From Bradyrhizobium australiense (lineage in GTDB: Bacteria; Pseudomonadota; Alphaproteobacteria; Rhizobiales; Xanthobacteraceae), in the NCBI RefSeq assembly GCF_013114825.1, contig NZ_JAAVLX010000003.1:496001-560000 (forward strand): a stretch of 64,000 nucleotides of DNA, in the 5' to 3' direction. The notes beneath the pieces were generated by a model, which searched no databases, was not told the DNA's origin, and saw only the letters and a list, made by a program, of their open reading frames with translations. Positions 51,806 to 61,690 of the stretch are shown one piece after another; positions within the stretch are counted from its first letter, which is position 1; every line of letters begins with the position of its first letter. The translations under genes were made by a program, and so were the position numbers.

Positions 51806-54800
51806 ATGATTTCAAAATTTTTCATCGAGCGGCCCGTTCTTTCCAACGTCATTGCAATCCTGATGATCCTGATCGGCGGCGTCTGCCTGTTCCGGCTTGC
51901 GGTTGCGCAATATCCCGACGTCGTGCCGCCGACGGTGCAGGTGACGACCCGTTATCCCGGCGCGAGCGCGAAAACCGTGATCGACACGGTGGCGCTGCCG
52001 ATTGAGCAGCAGGTCAACGGTGTCGAGGACATGCTCTACATGCAGTCCTATAGCGGCGCCGACGGCTCCTATTCGCTGACGGTCACGTTCAAGATCGGCA
52101 CCGACCTCAATTTCGCGCAGGTGCTGGTGCAGAACCGGGTCTCCAGCGCGCTGTCGCAATTGCCGCAATCGGTGCAGAACCAGGGCGTCACCGTGCAGAA
52201 GAGGTCGACGGCGATCCTGCTGTTCGTGACGCTGACATCGCCGAAATCGACCTATGACAGCCTGTTCCTGAGCAATTACGCCACCATCAACATTCGCGAC
52301 GAGCTGTCGCGCCTGCCCGGCGTCGGCAACGTCACCGTGTTCGGCGCCGGTCAATATTCGATGCGGGTCTGGCTCGATCCGAACAAGCTGCAGGCGCGCA
52401 ACCTGATGCCGCAGGACGTGATCTCGGCGATCCAGCAGCAGAGCCAGCAGGTCACCGCGGGTCAGGTCGGCGCGCCGCCGGCACCTGCCGGTCAGGCGTT
52501 CCAATATACGCTGAACGTCAGCGGACGGCTCGACGACACCAGCGAATTCGAGAACGTCATCGTCAAGACCGGCAACAGCGGCGATGTCACGCGCGTGCGC
52601 GACGTCGGCTGGGTGGAGCTCGGCGCCCAGACCTACAGTCAGATCTTTTCGCTCAACAACAAGCCCGCCACCGGTATCGGCGTATTTCAATCGCCCGGCG
52701 CCAATGCGCTCGAGGTCGAGAAGGCCGTCAAGCAGAAGATGGAGGTGCTGGCCAAGTCATTTCCGCAGGACGTTGTCTACGACGCGCCGTTCGACACCAC
52801 CAAATTCGTCTCCGAATCGATCAACGAGGTCTACAAGACGCTGATCGAAGCCGGCTTGCTTGTGCTCGTCGTGATCCTGATCTTCCTGCAGGACTGGCGC
52901 GCGATGCTGGTGCCGGCGACCACGGTGCCGGTGACCATCATCGGCGCCTTCGCGGCGATGGCGGCGCTCGGATTTACCGTCAACATCTCGACGCTGTTTG
53001 CGATCGTGCTCGCGATCGGCATCGTGGTCGACGATGCCATCGTCGTGGTCGAAGGCGCGGCCCACAATATCGAGAAGGGGATGTCCGGCCATGACGCGGC
53101 GATCAGCGCAATGGATGCGCTGTTTGCGCCGATCATCGGCATCACGCTGGTGCTGGTCTCTGTATTCTTGCCGTCGGCCTTCCTGCCGGGACTGACGGGG
53201 CGGATGTATGCGCAGTTCGCGCTGGTGATTGCCGCGACCGCGCTGCTCAGCGCGATCAATGCCGCGACCCTGAAGCCGACGCAGTGCGCCCTATGGCTGC
53301 GCCGGCCCGCGCCGCCGGAACAGCGCAATTTTTTCTACCGCGGATTCAATGCCGTCTATAACCGCCTCGAAGCTTGGTATGGCCGGCTGATCAGCGGGCT
53401 GGTCGCGCACAGCAACGTGTCGGTCGTCTGCGCGCTGATTCTGATCGCGATCGGCGGTTACGGGCTGTCGCGGGTGCCGACCGGTTTCATTCCGATTGAG
53501 GACCAGGGCTATCTGCTGGTCGCCGTGCAATTGCCTGACGGCGCGGCGCTGGAGCGGACCCAGCGCGTGCTGACGCGGGTCAGCGAAATAACCGGCAAAT
53601 CCGCGGGCGTCGAGCAGGTGATCACCATTGCCGGCATCTCCGCGCTCGACAATTCCTCCAGCCTTGCCAATGCCGGCGTGGCCTATCTGATCCTCAAGGA
53701 GTGGAGTGCGCGCGGCGAGGGCGAGGATCTGCGATCGCTGTTCGTCGGCTTGAACGAAAAACTGTCTGTCATCGAGGAAGCGCGGATCCTCGTGGTTCCG
53801 CCGCCGCCGATCCAGGGCATCGGCAACGCTGCCGGCTTTGCGATGCAGGTGCAGCTTCGCGACGGCAATTCCGATTTCAGCAAGCTGCAGGCAATCACGG
53901 GCGCGATGGTTTCCAATGCGGCGTCGCAAAGCGCGCTGCAGCGGGTCAGCTCGCCGTTCCGCTCGATGGTGCCGCAGTTCGACGTCGAGGTAGATCGGGT
54001 CAAGGCCCAGACCATGCATGTTACGACCGACCAGGTCTTCTCGACATTGTCGTCCTACATGGGGTCGAGCTACGTCAACCAGTTCAACAAGTTCGGCCGT
54101 ACCTTCCAGGTCTATACGCAGGGCGATGCGCAATTCCGCCTGACGCCGCGTGACATCGGACGGATGACGGTGCGCAATAGCCAGGGCGACATGATCCCGC
54201 TCGGCGCGGTCGCGAAGATCACGCCGGCAGTCGGGCCGTCGCTGATCAGCCTGTATAATCTCTATCCGTCGGCCACCATCATCGGCCTCCCCGCCACGGG
54301 TTACAGCTCCGGCCAGTCGATGAATCTCATGGAGGAGATCGCCGCCAAGACGCTGCCGCCGGGCACCGGCTTCGAGTGGACGGCGATGTCGTACCAGGAG
54401 AAGGTCGTCGGCGGCCAGATCTACTGGGCGTTCGGCCTGGCTCTGCTGCTGGTGTATCTCGTGCTGGCCGGGCAATATGAGAGCTGGTACGCGCCGGTCT
54501 CGGTGATCCTCGCGGTACCGCTGTCGCTGCTCGGGCCGATGCTGGTGCTGAGCGGGCTGAGGATCGAGAACAATCTCTACACCCAGATCGGCATCATCCT
54601 CTTGATTGCGTTGTCGGCCAAGAACGCGATCCTGATCGTCGAGGTGGCGCTAGAGCTCCATGTGCGCGACCGCAAGCCGCTCTTGGAGTCTGCAATCGAG
54701 GCGGCGCGCGCCCGTTTCCGTCCGATCCTGATGACGTCATTCGCCTTCATCCTCGGCGTCGTGCCGCTGGTGCTCGCCACCGGTGCCGGCGCCAATGCGC

Positions 54801-54967
54801 GGAAGTCGATCGGCATCACCGTGTTCTCGGGCATGCTGGCGTCAACGTGCCTGGCGGTGCTGTTCGTGCCGACGTTCTTTGTCGTGATCCAGCGGTTCGA
54901 GAACTGGCTGAAGGAGCGGAAGCGGAAGGCAAGCGTGCAGGCGACGGCGGCGACGTCAGCGCATTAG
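51806..54967 (+). CDS. RND multidrug efflux transporter (AcrB/HAE1 family)
   Basis: 1053 residues, the normal family length. It starts MISKFFIERPVLSNVIAILMILIGG. The proton-relay residues are present: the Asp pair in AIGIVVDDAIVVVEG and the Lys in LIALSAKNAILIVEVALE. Two large periplasmic loops contain QVTTRYPGASAKTV and VAVQLPDGAALERTQRVL. With the adaptor it would form a tripartite pump using a TolC-like channel encoded elsewhere. The substrates are unknown; the neighbouring aromatic genes make solvent or phenolic export conceivable. Confidence 0.97.
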   Translation: MISKFFIERPVLSNVIAILMILIGGVCLFRLAVAQYPDVVPPTVQVTTRYPGASAKTVIDTVALPIEQQVNGVEDMLYMQSYSGADGSYSLTVTFKIGTDLNFAQVLVQNRVSSALSQLPQSVQNQGVTVQKRSTAILLFVTLTSPKSTYDSLFLSNYATINIRDELSRLPGVGNVTVFGAGQYSMRVWLDPNKLQARNLMPQDVISAIQQQSQQVTAGQVGAPPAPAGQAFQYTLNVSGRLDDTSEFENVIVKTGNSGDVTRVRDVGWVELGAQTYSQIFSLNNKPATGIGVFQSPGANALEVEKAVKQKMEVLAKSFPQDVVYDAPFDTTKFVSESINEVYKTLIEAGLLVLVVILIFLQDWRAMLVPATTVPVTIIGAFAAMAALGFTVNISTLFAIVLAIGIVVDDAIVVVEGAAHNIEKGMSGHDAAISAMDALFAPIIGITLVLVSVFLPSAFLPGLTGRMYAQFALVIAATALLSAINAATLKPTQCALWLRRPAPPEQRNFFYRGFNAVYNRLEAWYGRLISGLVAHSNVSVVCALILIAIGGYGLSRVPTGFIPIEDQGYLLVAVQLPDGAALERTQRVLTRVSEITGKSAGVEQVITIAGISALDNSSSLANAGVAYLILKEWSARGEGEDLRSLFVGLNEKLSVIEEARILVVPPPPIQGIGNAAGFAMQVQLRDGNSDFSKLQAITGAMVSNAASQSALQRVSSPFRSMVPQFDVEVDRVKAQTMHVTTDQVFSTLSSYMGSSYVNQFNKFGRTFQVYTQGDAQFRLTPRDIGRMTVRNSQGDMIPLGAVAKITPAVGPSLISLYNLYPSATIIGLPATGYSSGQSMNLMEEIAAKTLPPGTGFEWTAMSYQEKVVGGQIYWAFGLALLLVYLVLAGQYESWYAPVSVILAVPLSLLGPMLVLSGLRIENNLYTQIGIILLIALSAKNAILIVEVALELHVRDRKPLLESAIEAARARFRPILMTSFAFILGVVPLVLATGAGANARKSIGITVFSGMLASTCLAVLFVPTFFVVIQRFENWLKERKRKASVQATAATSAH

Positions 54968-54980
54968 CCGTGCTGCCGAA

Positions 54981-55115
54981 CCTCCCTCGCCCCGCTCTTG
55001 CGGGGAGAGGGTCGGGGTGAGGTGCCTATCCGCGAGTCGGGCCTCGATGACAAACCTGTACCCCCCTCACCCGGATTGCTCCGCAATCCGACCTCTCCCC
55101 GCAAGCGGGGCGAGG
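54981..55115. repeat. Composite palindrome, CTCGCCCCGC/GCGGGGCGAG family (copy A)
   Basis: It starts CCTCCCTCGCCCCGC and ends CCCCGCAAGCGGGGCGAGG. It closely resembles 56626-56784 and, with the adjacent gene remnant, belongs to a duplicated block of almost 300 bases. Confidence 0.8.
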
Positions 55116-55132
55116 TTAAGCAACACCGAGCG

Positions 55133-55260
55133 TCACACCCTCACCATTCGCTTGCCGCGGTTCTCGCCGGTGAGCAGCAGGCCAATCAGTGCCTTCGGCG
55201 TGCTTTCTGGGCCGTCGATCACATTCTCCTGCAGCTTCTGGTTTGCCTGAAGCGATAAGG
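55133..55260 (-). pseudogene. 3' remnant of an MDR oxidoreductase gene
   Basis: The last codons read KLQENVIDGPESTPKALIGLLLTGENRGKRMVRV. This is nearly identical to the C-terminus of the complete gene at 56801-57802 (KVQEDVIDGIENTPKALIGLLAGENRGKRMVKV). Homology stops near 55260, and upstream codons are unrelated. The gene has lost everything except about 40 codons. Confidence 0.85.
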
Positions 55261-55477
55261 ACGAGGTCGCGCAAAACCTCGCGTCAAGCCGGTCTGGCGG
55301 AACCAATTTTCCGTTCTGATGTTGTAGGCGGCCACGTGCGACGACGAGACGCGTCGCCGTCAGCGTGGCGTCGCCTCGCGTACTCCCCAAACGTCTGCCT
55401 GTTCGCCGATTGCCATTTCATTCGGAAAACAGGATGCCTGATTGGAAATAGACAAGAAAACATGGAGGAAGCTTGCC

Positions 55478-56599
55478 ATGACCACTCGTCGTGATTTTCT
55501 GAAGACCGGCAGCGCGGCCCTTGCTTCCGGCATCGTCTTCTGCAACTGCGGTCTCTTGCACAGCGTTCAGGCTGGGCAGTCACGCCAGATTCTGCCGGTC
55601 AGGGTCGCCGGACAACGAGTCAGAACGATCGACGTCCACTCCCACTGCCATTTCCGCGAAGCCGGCGCGCTGCTCGGCCCGGATGCCGCCGCAGCCCAGC
55701 TTCCGCCGGTCAGCGGCGCGGAAGAGGCTTTCATCGAAATCAATCAGCGGCTTGCCGCCATGGATGCCCAGGCTGTCGATATGGAAGTGCTGTCGATCAA
55801 TCCGTTCTGGTACAACCGCGAGCGCGATCTGGCCGGCCAGATCGTGAAGATTCAGAACGAAAAGCTGGCTGAGCTCTGTGCCTCGAAGCCGGACCGGTTT
55901 GCAGCTTTCGCCTCTCTTACCCTGCAGGCGCCCGATCTGGCCGTGCAGGAACTCGAGACCGCGGTGAAGAAGCAGGGCCTGAAGGGAGCCGCGATCGGCG
56001 ACGTCGTCAACGGCGTCGAATTCTCCGATCCGAAATTCCACCCGGTATGGGCTAAGGCCGAAGAACTCGGCGTGCCCCTGTTTATCCATCCGCAGGGCAT
56101 TCCCGAACTCAGCAAGCGATTGAGCGGCAACGGCTGGCTTGCCAACACGATCGGCAATCCGCTGGGAACGACCCTGGCGCTCTCGCATCTTATCTTCGAG
56201 GGTACCTTCGATCGCTTTCCTGGGCTAAAAGTGATCGCAGCCCATGGCGGCGGCTTCCTGCCGTCCTACGCCGATCGCTCGGACCATGCCTGCCTTGTCG
56301 GTCCCAAAGGCTGCAATCCGGCGGTGCAGCTCAGGCAAAAGCCCAGCGATTACCTCAAGCAGATCTATTTCGATTCCCTGATCTTCTCACCGGAGGCGAT
56401 CCGCCATCTGGCAGCCCAGGTTGGCGCCAGCCAGATCGTGCTGGGCAGCGACTATCCCTATCCCTGGCAGCTCAATCCGGTGGACCACATTTTCGACTCG
56501 GCATCGCTAAGCGACGACGATAAAGCCGACATCCTCGGCCGCACCGCGGAAAGGCTGTTCAACCTGGAGACGCAGACCGTCGGCACCGTGAAGCAATGA
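55478..56599 (+). CDS. TAT-exported amidohydrolase (ACMSD-like)
   Basis: 373 residues from ATG 55478, with GGAGGAAGC upstream. The N-terminus TTRRDFLKTGSAALASGIVFCNCG is a twin-arginine signal. Metal ligands can be traced in DVHSHCHF (HxH), FIHPQG, AHGGG and GSDYPYPW, the layout of the ACMSD/gamma-resorcylate decarboxylase branch of the amidohydrolases. Such enzymes are non-oxidative decarboxylases or C-C/C-N hydrolases of aromatic acids. Export is unusual for this branch and implies a periplasmic role. It lies between the remnant and the intact oxidoreductase gene. Confidence 0.88.
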   Translation: MTTRRDFLKTGSAALASGIVFCNCGLLHSVQAGQSRQILPVRVAGQRVRTIDVHSHCHFREAGALLGPDAAAAQLPPVSGAEEAFIEINQRLAAMDAQAVDMEVLSINPFWYNRERDLAGQIVKIQNEKLAELCASKPDRFAAFASLTLQAPDLAVQELETAVKKQGLKGAAIGDVVNGVEFSDPKFHPVWAKAEELGVPLFIHPQGIPELSKRLSGNGWLANTIGNPLGTTLALSHLIFEGTFDRFPGLKVIAAHGGGFLPSYADRSDHACLVGPKGCNPAVQLRQKPSDYLKQIYFDSLIFSPEAIRHLAAQVGASQIVLGSDYPYPWQLNPVDHIFDSASLSDDDKADILGRTAERLFNLETQTVGTVKQ

Positions 56600-56625
56600 T
56601 CCATGGCCTAGCCGTGGTGCTCGGA

Positions 56626-56784
56626 CTTCCTCGCCCCCGCTCTTGCAGGGTGGAGACGAGCGAAACTCGCTCTTAGAGGGGCGGGGAGAGGGGCCTATCC
56701 GCGAGTCAGGTGTTGATCATAGACCTGTACCCCCTCACCCGGATCGCAAAAGCGATCCGACCTCGCCCCGCAAGCGGGGCGAGG
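56626..56784. repeat. Composite palindrome, CTCGCCCCGC/GCGGGGCGAG family (copy B)
   Basis: It starts CTTCCTCGCCCCCGC and ends CCCCGCAAGCGGGGCGAGG. It carries a short insertion relative to copy A. The stretch CTATCCGCGAGTC...CCTGTACCCCC...TCACCCGGAT is shared. Confidence 0.8.
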
Positions 56785-56800
56785 TTAATCCAGAGCAGGC

Positions 56801-57802
56801 CTACACCTTCACCATGCGCTTGCCGCGGTTCTCGCCGGCGAGCAAACCGATCAGCGCCTTTGGCGTGTTCTCGATTCCATCGATCACGTCCTCCTGCACC
56901 TTCAGTTTGCCGGAAGCGACCCAGGACTGCAGATCGGCCAGCGCCGCAGCGCTCTGGTCCATAAAGTCCATCACGATGAAACCCTGCACGATGAGGCGCT
57001 TCACCACAATCAGGCCGGGCACGCCGCGTGGGCCGTGGGCCGACGGCACGCCGTCATATTGCGAGATCGCGCCGCAGCAGGCGATGCGGCCGCGGTTGTT
57101 CATCAGCGAAAGGCAGGCTTCGAGAATGTCGCCGCCGACATTGTCGAAGTAGACGTCGATGCCCTTGGGCGCGGCTGATCGCAGCGCCTTGAAGGTGGCG
57201 CCATCCTTGTAATCGACGGCAGCATCGAAGCCGAGTTCGGAGGTCAGCCACTGGCATTTCTCCTTGCCGCCGGCAATACCGACGACATGGCAGCCCTTGA
57301 TCTTGGCAATCTGCCCGACGATCGATCCGACCGAGCCCGCGGCCGCCGACACGACGACAGTCTCACCTTCCTTCGGCTTGCCGGCATGTAAGAGACCAAA
57401 ATAGGCGGTGAGGCCGGCGACGCCGTAGACGCTGAGCAGATGCGTCATCGGCTCCAGCCTCGGCATTTTGTTCAGATGCTTTGCCGGCACGGCGGCATAG
57501 TCCTGCCAGCCGGTGTCGCCGAACACGAGATCTCCCGGCGCAAGTCCTGGCGCTTTCGAGGACACGACTTCCGCGATGCTGCCGCCTGCCATCACGGTGT
57601 TGGCCTCAATCGCGGCGCGGTAGGTGGCGCCGTGCATCCAGGCCCGGTTGGCGGCATCCAGCGAAATATAACGTGTCCGTACCAGCGCCTCACCATCCTT
57701 CGGCTCGGGCACCGCACCATTGACTAGCTTGAAATGCTCAAGTCCCAGCTTGCCGGTCGGCTTCTCGACCAGCAGGATCTGACGGTTGACGGTGTTGTTC
57801 AT
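56801..57802 (-). CDS. NADP-dependent MDR oxidoreductase (CurA/leukotriene-B4 dehydrogenase-like)
   Basis: 333 residues from ATG 57802, with GGAGGGGAG upstream. It lacks zinc-ligand cysteines. YGVAGLTAYFGLLHAGKPKEGETVVVSAAAGSVGSIVGQIAKIKGCHVVGIAGG is the nucleotide fold, and ISLDAANRAWM with NVGGDILEACLSLMNNRGRIACCGAISQYD are typical of the PTGR/CurA group, which reduce alpha,beta-unsaturated ketones with NADPH. A truncated second copy of its 3' end lies at 55133-55260. Confidence 0.93.
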   Translation of the reverse strand: MNNTVNRQILLVEKPTGKLGLEHFKLVNGAVPEPKDGEALVRTRYISLDAANRAWMHGATYRAAIEANTVMAGGSIAEVVSSKAPGLAPGDLVFGDTGWQDYAAVPAKHLNKMPRLEPMTHLLSVYGVAGLTAYFGLLHAGKPKEGETVVVSAAAGSVGSIVGQIAKIKGCHVVGIAGGKEKCQWLTSELGFDAAVDYKDGATFKALRSAAPKGIDVYFDNVGGDILEACLSLMNNRGRIACCGAISQYDGVPSAHGPRGVPGLIVVKRLIVQGFIVMDFMDQSAAALADLQSWVASGKLKVQEDVIDGIENTPKALIGLLAGENRGKRMVKV

Positions 57803-58031
57803 GACGTTCTCCCCTCCACGTACTAATTGTTCTGGCGTTTCCGGATGCAATTGACCGCACACCAGGCATCCAACTGCACAGATTGTGCGCTGCATGAACG
57901 CTAGTCAGCGTGTGTGCATTCCACAACAGGAACATTTCGGCAAACCTGCCGATCCTTGATCTGTGTTGCGCCGGTTGTGAAATCTGCCAAACTCCCGCTC
58001 GCCGGTTGCTGCAAGAAAACGGGGGCAAGAA

Positions 58032-59321
58032 ATGTCCAACAGGTTTACGCAACTTATCCTGATCGCAATGGCGCTCGGCATTGTGATGGGGACGCTGGTT
58101 TACAACTTCCTGCCCGACAGCCGGGTGGAGATAGCGGCCGACGTAAACCTGATCGCCATGCTGTTCCTGCGCCTGATCAAGATGATCATCGCGCCGCTGG
58201 TGTTCGCCACCCTCGTCGGCGGCATCGCGCATATGGGTTCAGGCTCCAAGCTGGGCCGCGTGTTCGCCAAGACGATGGGCTGGTTCGTCAGCGCCTCCTT
58301 TGTCTCGCTGCTGCTTGGGCTCGTGATGGTCAATCTGCTGCAGCCCGGCGCCAACTTCCCCGGCACGCTGCCCGACAAGGCACAAACGACCGGCTTGCCG
58401 GTCTCGGCCTTCTCGATTGAGAAATTCCTGACGCATCTGATTCCGACCTCGATTGCGGATGCGATGGCGCAGAACGAGATCCTGCAGATCGTGGTGTTCG
58501 CGGTGTTCTTCGCGGTGGCGCTCGGCGCGATGCCGGAGCGGTCGAAGCCGATCATGGGGCTGATCGACGACCTCGCCCACATCATGCTGAAGGTGACCGG
58601 CTATGTGATGCTGTTCGCGCCGATCGCGGTGTGGGCGGCGATCATGGCGACGGTATCGAAGAACGGACTTGGCGTGTTGTGGAAGCTGATCGTGTTCATG
58701 GGCGGCTTCTATCTGTCGCTCTTGATCCTGTGGGGCATCCTGGTCGTGGTCGGCTTTGTCGTGATCGGGCCGCGATACAGCCATTTGCTGCGTCTGATCC
58801 GGGAGCCGCTGATGATTGCGTTCTCGACGGCGTCGTCGGAAGCCGCCTATCCGAAGACGCTGGAAGGCCTGAATCGCTTCGGGGCGTCGTCGCGGATTTC
58901 CGCCTTCGTGCTGCCGCTCGGCTATTCTTTCAACCTCGACGGCACGATGATGTACTGCACCTTTGCAAGCGTCTTCATCGCGCAGACCTACCAGATTGAC
59001 ATGCCGCTCGGCACCCAGCTTGCGATGCTCGCGACGCTGATGATCACCTCGAAGGGCGTCGCCGGTGTGCCGCGCGCCTCGCTGGTGGTGATTGCCTCGA
59101 CACTCAGCCAGTTCGGCATTCCCGAGGCCGGCCTGCTCATGATCATGGGCATCGACACCTTCCTCGACATGGGACGGAGCGCCACCAACGTGATCGGCAA
59201 TTCGCTGGCGACTGCCGTGGTGGCGAAGTGGGAGGGCGAGCTGAAGGCGGAGCATGAACTCGGGCCGGATGACGTCGTTCCATCCGATGCTGTTCCGGGC
59301 GATGCTGTGCCGGCTCAGTGA
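58032..59321 (+). CDS. Dicarboxylate/amino acid:cation symporter (DAACS, GltP/DctA family)
   Basis: 429 residues, with GGGGGCAAG before ATG 58032. About eight membrane helices and two re-entrant loops can be traced. The Ser-rich loop reads FSTASSEAAYPKTLEG, the NLDGTMMY helix corresponds to the NMDGT cation site, and GVAGVPRASLVV with MGIDTFLDMGRSATNVIGNS are the substrate and second-hairpin motifs. It should import C4-dicarboxylates, glutamate or aspartate with H+ or Na+. A periplasmic amino-acid receptor gene follows 12 bases later. Confidence 0.95.
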   Translation: MSNRFTQLILIAMALGIVMGTLVYNFLPDSRVEIAADVNLIAMLFLRLIKMIIAPLVFATLVGGIAHMGSGSKLGRVFAKTMGWFVSASFVSLLLGLVMVNLLQPGANFPGTLPDKAQTTGLPVSAFSIEKFLTHLIPTSIADAMAQNEILQIVVFAVFFAVALGAMPERSKPIMGLIDDLAHIMLKVTGYVMLFAPIAVWAAIMATVSKNGLGVLWKLIVFMGGFYLSLLILWGILVVVGFVVIGPRYSHLLRLIREPLMIAFSTASSEAAYPKTLEGLNRFGASSRISAFVLPLGYSFNLDGTMMYCTFASVFIAQTYQIDMPLGTQLAMLATLMITSKGVAGVPRASLVVIASTLSQFGIPEAGLLMIMGIDTFLDMGRSATNVIGNSLATAVVAKWEGELKAEHELGPDDVVPSDAVPGDAVPAQ

Positions 59322-59333
59322 GGGGAGAGATGC

Positions 59334-60260
59334 ATGCATCCGTACCCAAGGAGATCAATCGGGGCGAGCGGCCTTTTGCTGGTGGCCTGTCTGCTTGCGG
59401 GTCCGGCGTCGGCGCAAACAGCCGGCGAGGGGCTTAGCCCGACGCTTGCCAACATCAAGCGGACGAATACCGTGCGTTTGGGTTATCGCGAGAGCTCGCC
59501 GCCGTTCTCGTTCCTGGATCAGTCCAACCGGCCGATCGGCTACAGCCTCGAACTCTGCGAGGCGATTGTCGAGGAGATCGGCATCGAGGTCGATGACGCC
59601 AACCTCAGGATCGAATACGTCAAGGTCACCTCCGACGACCGCATCCCGGCCGTGACGCAAAACAAGATCGACCTCGAATGCGGCTCGACCACGGCCAATG
59701 CCGAACGCGCCAAGCAGGTGGCGTTCTCGCCGCTGATCTTCGTCGCCGGCACCAAGCTGATGGTGCCGAAGGCGTCGACGATTGCGGCGCCCACGGACCT
59801 GAAAGGCAAGACCGTGGTGGTGACCAAAGGCACCACCAACGAGCAGGCGATGCACACCATCGACAAGAAATTTTCGCTCGGGCTCAACATCGTGACAGCG
59901 CCCGATCACGAACAGTCCTATCAGGTGCTGGCGGACGGCAAGGCGGATGCGTTCGCGACCGATGACATCCTGCTCTACGGCCTGATCGCGCGGCACAAGA
60001 GCCAGGACGAGTTCAAGGTGACGAGCGAATATCTGTCCTACGATCCCTATGGCATCATGTTCCGCAAGGGCGAGCCGCAGTTGAAAGCCGTGGTCGAGCG
60101 CACCTTTCGCAAGCTCGGTTCGGGCCGCGACCTGGTGCCGCTCTACAACAAATGGTTCGTGGGGCGGCTGCCGACCGGCGAGAAGCTCGGCGTCTCGATC
60201 TCGCCGCAACTCGAAGAGGCGTTCAAGGTGCTCGATGATACCCAAGGGTCGAGTAACTAG
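59334..60260 (+). CDS. Amino-acid (glutamate/aspartate-type) periplasmic binding protein
   Basis: 308 residues, with AGGGGAGAG upstream. A signal peptide ends PASAQTA. LANIKRTNTVRLGYRESSPPFSFLDQSNRPIGYSLELCEAI and IDLECGSTTANAERAKQVAFS are typical of type II receptors of the GltI group. ABC partner genes are missing. Instead it lies 12 bases after a DAACS symporter gene and is probably in its operon. It may deliver ligand elsewhere or act as a sensor. A repeat follows the stop. Confidence 0.92.
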   Translation: MHPYPRRSIGASGLLLVACLLAGPASAQTAGEGLSPTLANIKRTNTVRLGYRESSPPFSFLDQSNRPIGYSLELCEAIVEEIGIEVDDANLRIEYVKVTSDDRIPAVTQNKIDLECGSTTANAERAKQVAFSPLIFVAGTKLMVPKASTIAAPTDLKGKTVVVTKGTTNEQAMHTIDKKFSLGLNIVTAPDHEQSYQVLADGKADAFATDDILLYGLIARHKSQDEFKVTSEYLSYDPYGIMFRKGEPQLKAVVERTFRKLGSGRDLVPLYNKWFVGRLPTGEKLGVSISPQLEEAFKVLDDTQGSSN

Positions 60261-60270
60261 GAGCGCAACC

Positions 60271-60369
60271 GTCATTCCGGGGCGCAACGAAGTTGCGAAC
60301 CCGGAATCTCGAGATTCTCAGGCGCGTAATTGCGCACCATAGTTCGCGCTTTGCCCGCCCCGGAATGAC
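60271..60369. repeat. GTCATTCCGGG-type mosaic palindrome
   Basis: It starts GTCATTCCGGGGCGCAACG and ends CGCCCCGGAATGAC, between the convergent binding-protein and Mur-ligase-like genes. Confidence 0.87.
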
Positions 60370-60373
60370 GAAC

Positions 60374-61690
60374 TCAGAAAAAGTTCAGATCTTGCGCGCG
60401 CCCGCCCTTGACGACGGTCGCATACTCGATCGCGAGGAATAAACCGCCGGCCACATAAATTCTTCGCCGCTTCGTCTTGGCTAATTCCTGCGAGAGTCGT
60501 ACCGCATCCTCGACTGTCGCGGCGAGACAAATATCCGCCTTGGCGTTGGCGAGCCGCACGGCGGCGGCGATCGCTTCAGCATCCGCCCCCTTGTGATGCG
60601 CCGCCGTGCAGATGATCGTATCGAAGGATGGCGCCAGTGCGCCGACGATTTCGTCCGCGTTCTTGTCGCGTGAGGCGCCGGCGACGAGGATCCAGTTTTC
60701 ATCGCCATGGATTGCGAAGAGGCTGGCAAGCGATTGCCGGATGCCGTCCGGCGTGTGGCCGACGTCGATCACCGTGAGAGGATCTTGCTGAATGATTTCG
60801 AGACGACCGGGCCATCGCGCGTCCCGCAGGCCCGAACGGATAGCGGCTTCAATGCGCTCGAGAGCCTTGCGCGGATGCTCGCGTTGCAGCCAGAGCAGGA
60901 ACAGGATCGTGGCGATGGCAGCGTTGTTGAACTGAAAAGCGCCGGGCAGGCCCAGCTCCATGCCGCGAAAATCATGATATCCGAACTGGAAATCGAAATG
61001 CTGCCCTGACGCGGATTGGACCTCGTTGTCGACGGTGATCTCGTCGCGGACGAATAGCGGGGTACAGCCGCGCCAGCGATTATACTCGACGAGATGTCGC
61101 CGCAGGTCGCGGCAGTTTTCGCCATATATAATCGTGCCGCCGGCGGCGCAGGCGTCGCTCTTGTCGGACGCGATCAGCTCGAGCGAGTTTCCGAGCAATT
61201 CGACATGCTCGTAATCAACCGAAGTGACGCATGTCTCGCGCGCGCCAATCAGGCGGACCGGATCGTAGCGTCCGCCGATGCCGGCCTCGAATACCGCGAA
61301 ATCGCATCCGCTCTTCTGGAAGTGCAGGCAGGCGAGCGCGAACAGCGCTTCGAAAGCGCCGAATATTTCACCGCGACGGCTCGAGATGTCGGCGACCACG
61401 GCCTCGACCTGACGCTTCAGGCGGGCGAACGCGTCGTCGTCGATCTCGACGTCGTCGACCTGTATCCGTTCGTTGAAACGAAACAGATGCGGGGAAGTGA
61501 AGAGACCCGTGCGCAAACCGTAAGCGCGGCCGATTCGAGCGCACATCACCGCCGTGCTGCCCTTGCCGTTCGAGCCGGTCACCACCACCGAGATGCGCCG
61601 CAGCCGTGCGCGGTCAACGGCCAGCATGTCCAACAGGTCCGCCATGCGCGCGAGGCAGACGCCGTCGCCATATTTCGGCAGGTCGAACAC
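60374..61690 (-). CDS. FolC/Mur-ligase-like amide ligase
   Basis: 438 residues, starting at GTG 61690, whose G is the last base of the upstream TAG. The ATP loop TGSNGKGST (38-46) and FTSPHLFRFNERI resemble folylpolyglutamate synthase. YDPVRLIGARETCVTSVDYEHVELLGNSLELIASDKSDAC and VIDVGHTPDGIRQSLASL continue the Mur-ligase fold. Ligases of this fold add an amino acid to an acyl-phosphate. It is coupled to an ATP-grasp gene in the domain order of cyanophycin synthetase. A true FolC would normally sit with accD or trp genes, so I call it a paralogue, not folate synthesis. Confidence 0.85.
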   Translation of the reverse strand: MFDLPKYGDGVCLARMADLLDMLAVDRARLRRISVVVTGSNGKGSTAVMCARIGRAYGLRTGLFTSPHLFRFNERIQVDDVEIDDDAFARLKRQVEAVVADISSRRGEIFGAFEALFALACLHFQKSGCDFAVFEAGIGGRYDPVRLIGARETCVTSVDYEHVELLGNSLELIASDKSDACAAGGTIIYGENCRDLRRHLVEYNRWRGCTPLFVRDEITVDNEVQSASGQHFDFQFGYHDFRGMELGLPGAFQFNNAAIATILFLLWLQREHPRKALERIEAAIRSGLRDARWPGRLEIIQQDPLTVIDVGHTPDGIRQSLASLFAIHGDENWILVAGASRDKNADEIVGALAPSFDTIICTAAHHKGADAEAIAAAVRLANAKADICLAATVEDAVRLSQELAKTKRRRIYVAGGLFLAIEYATVVKGGRAQDLNFF

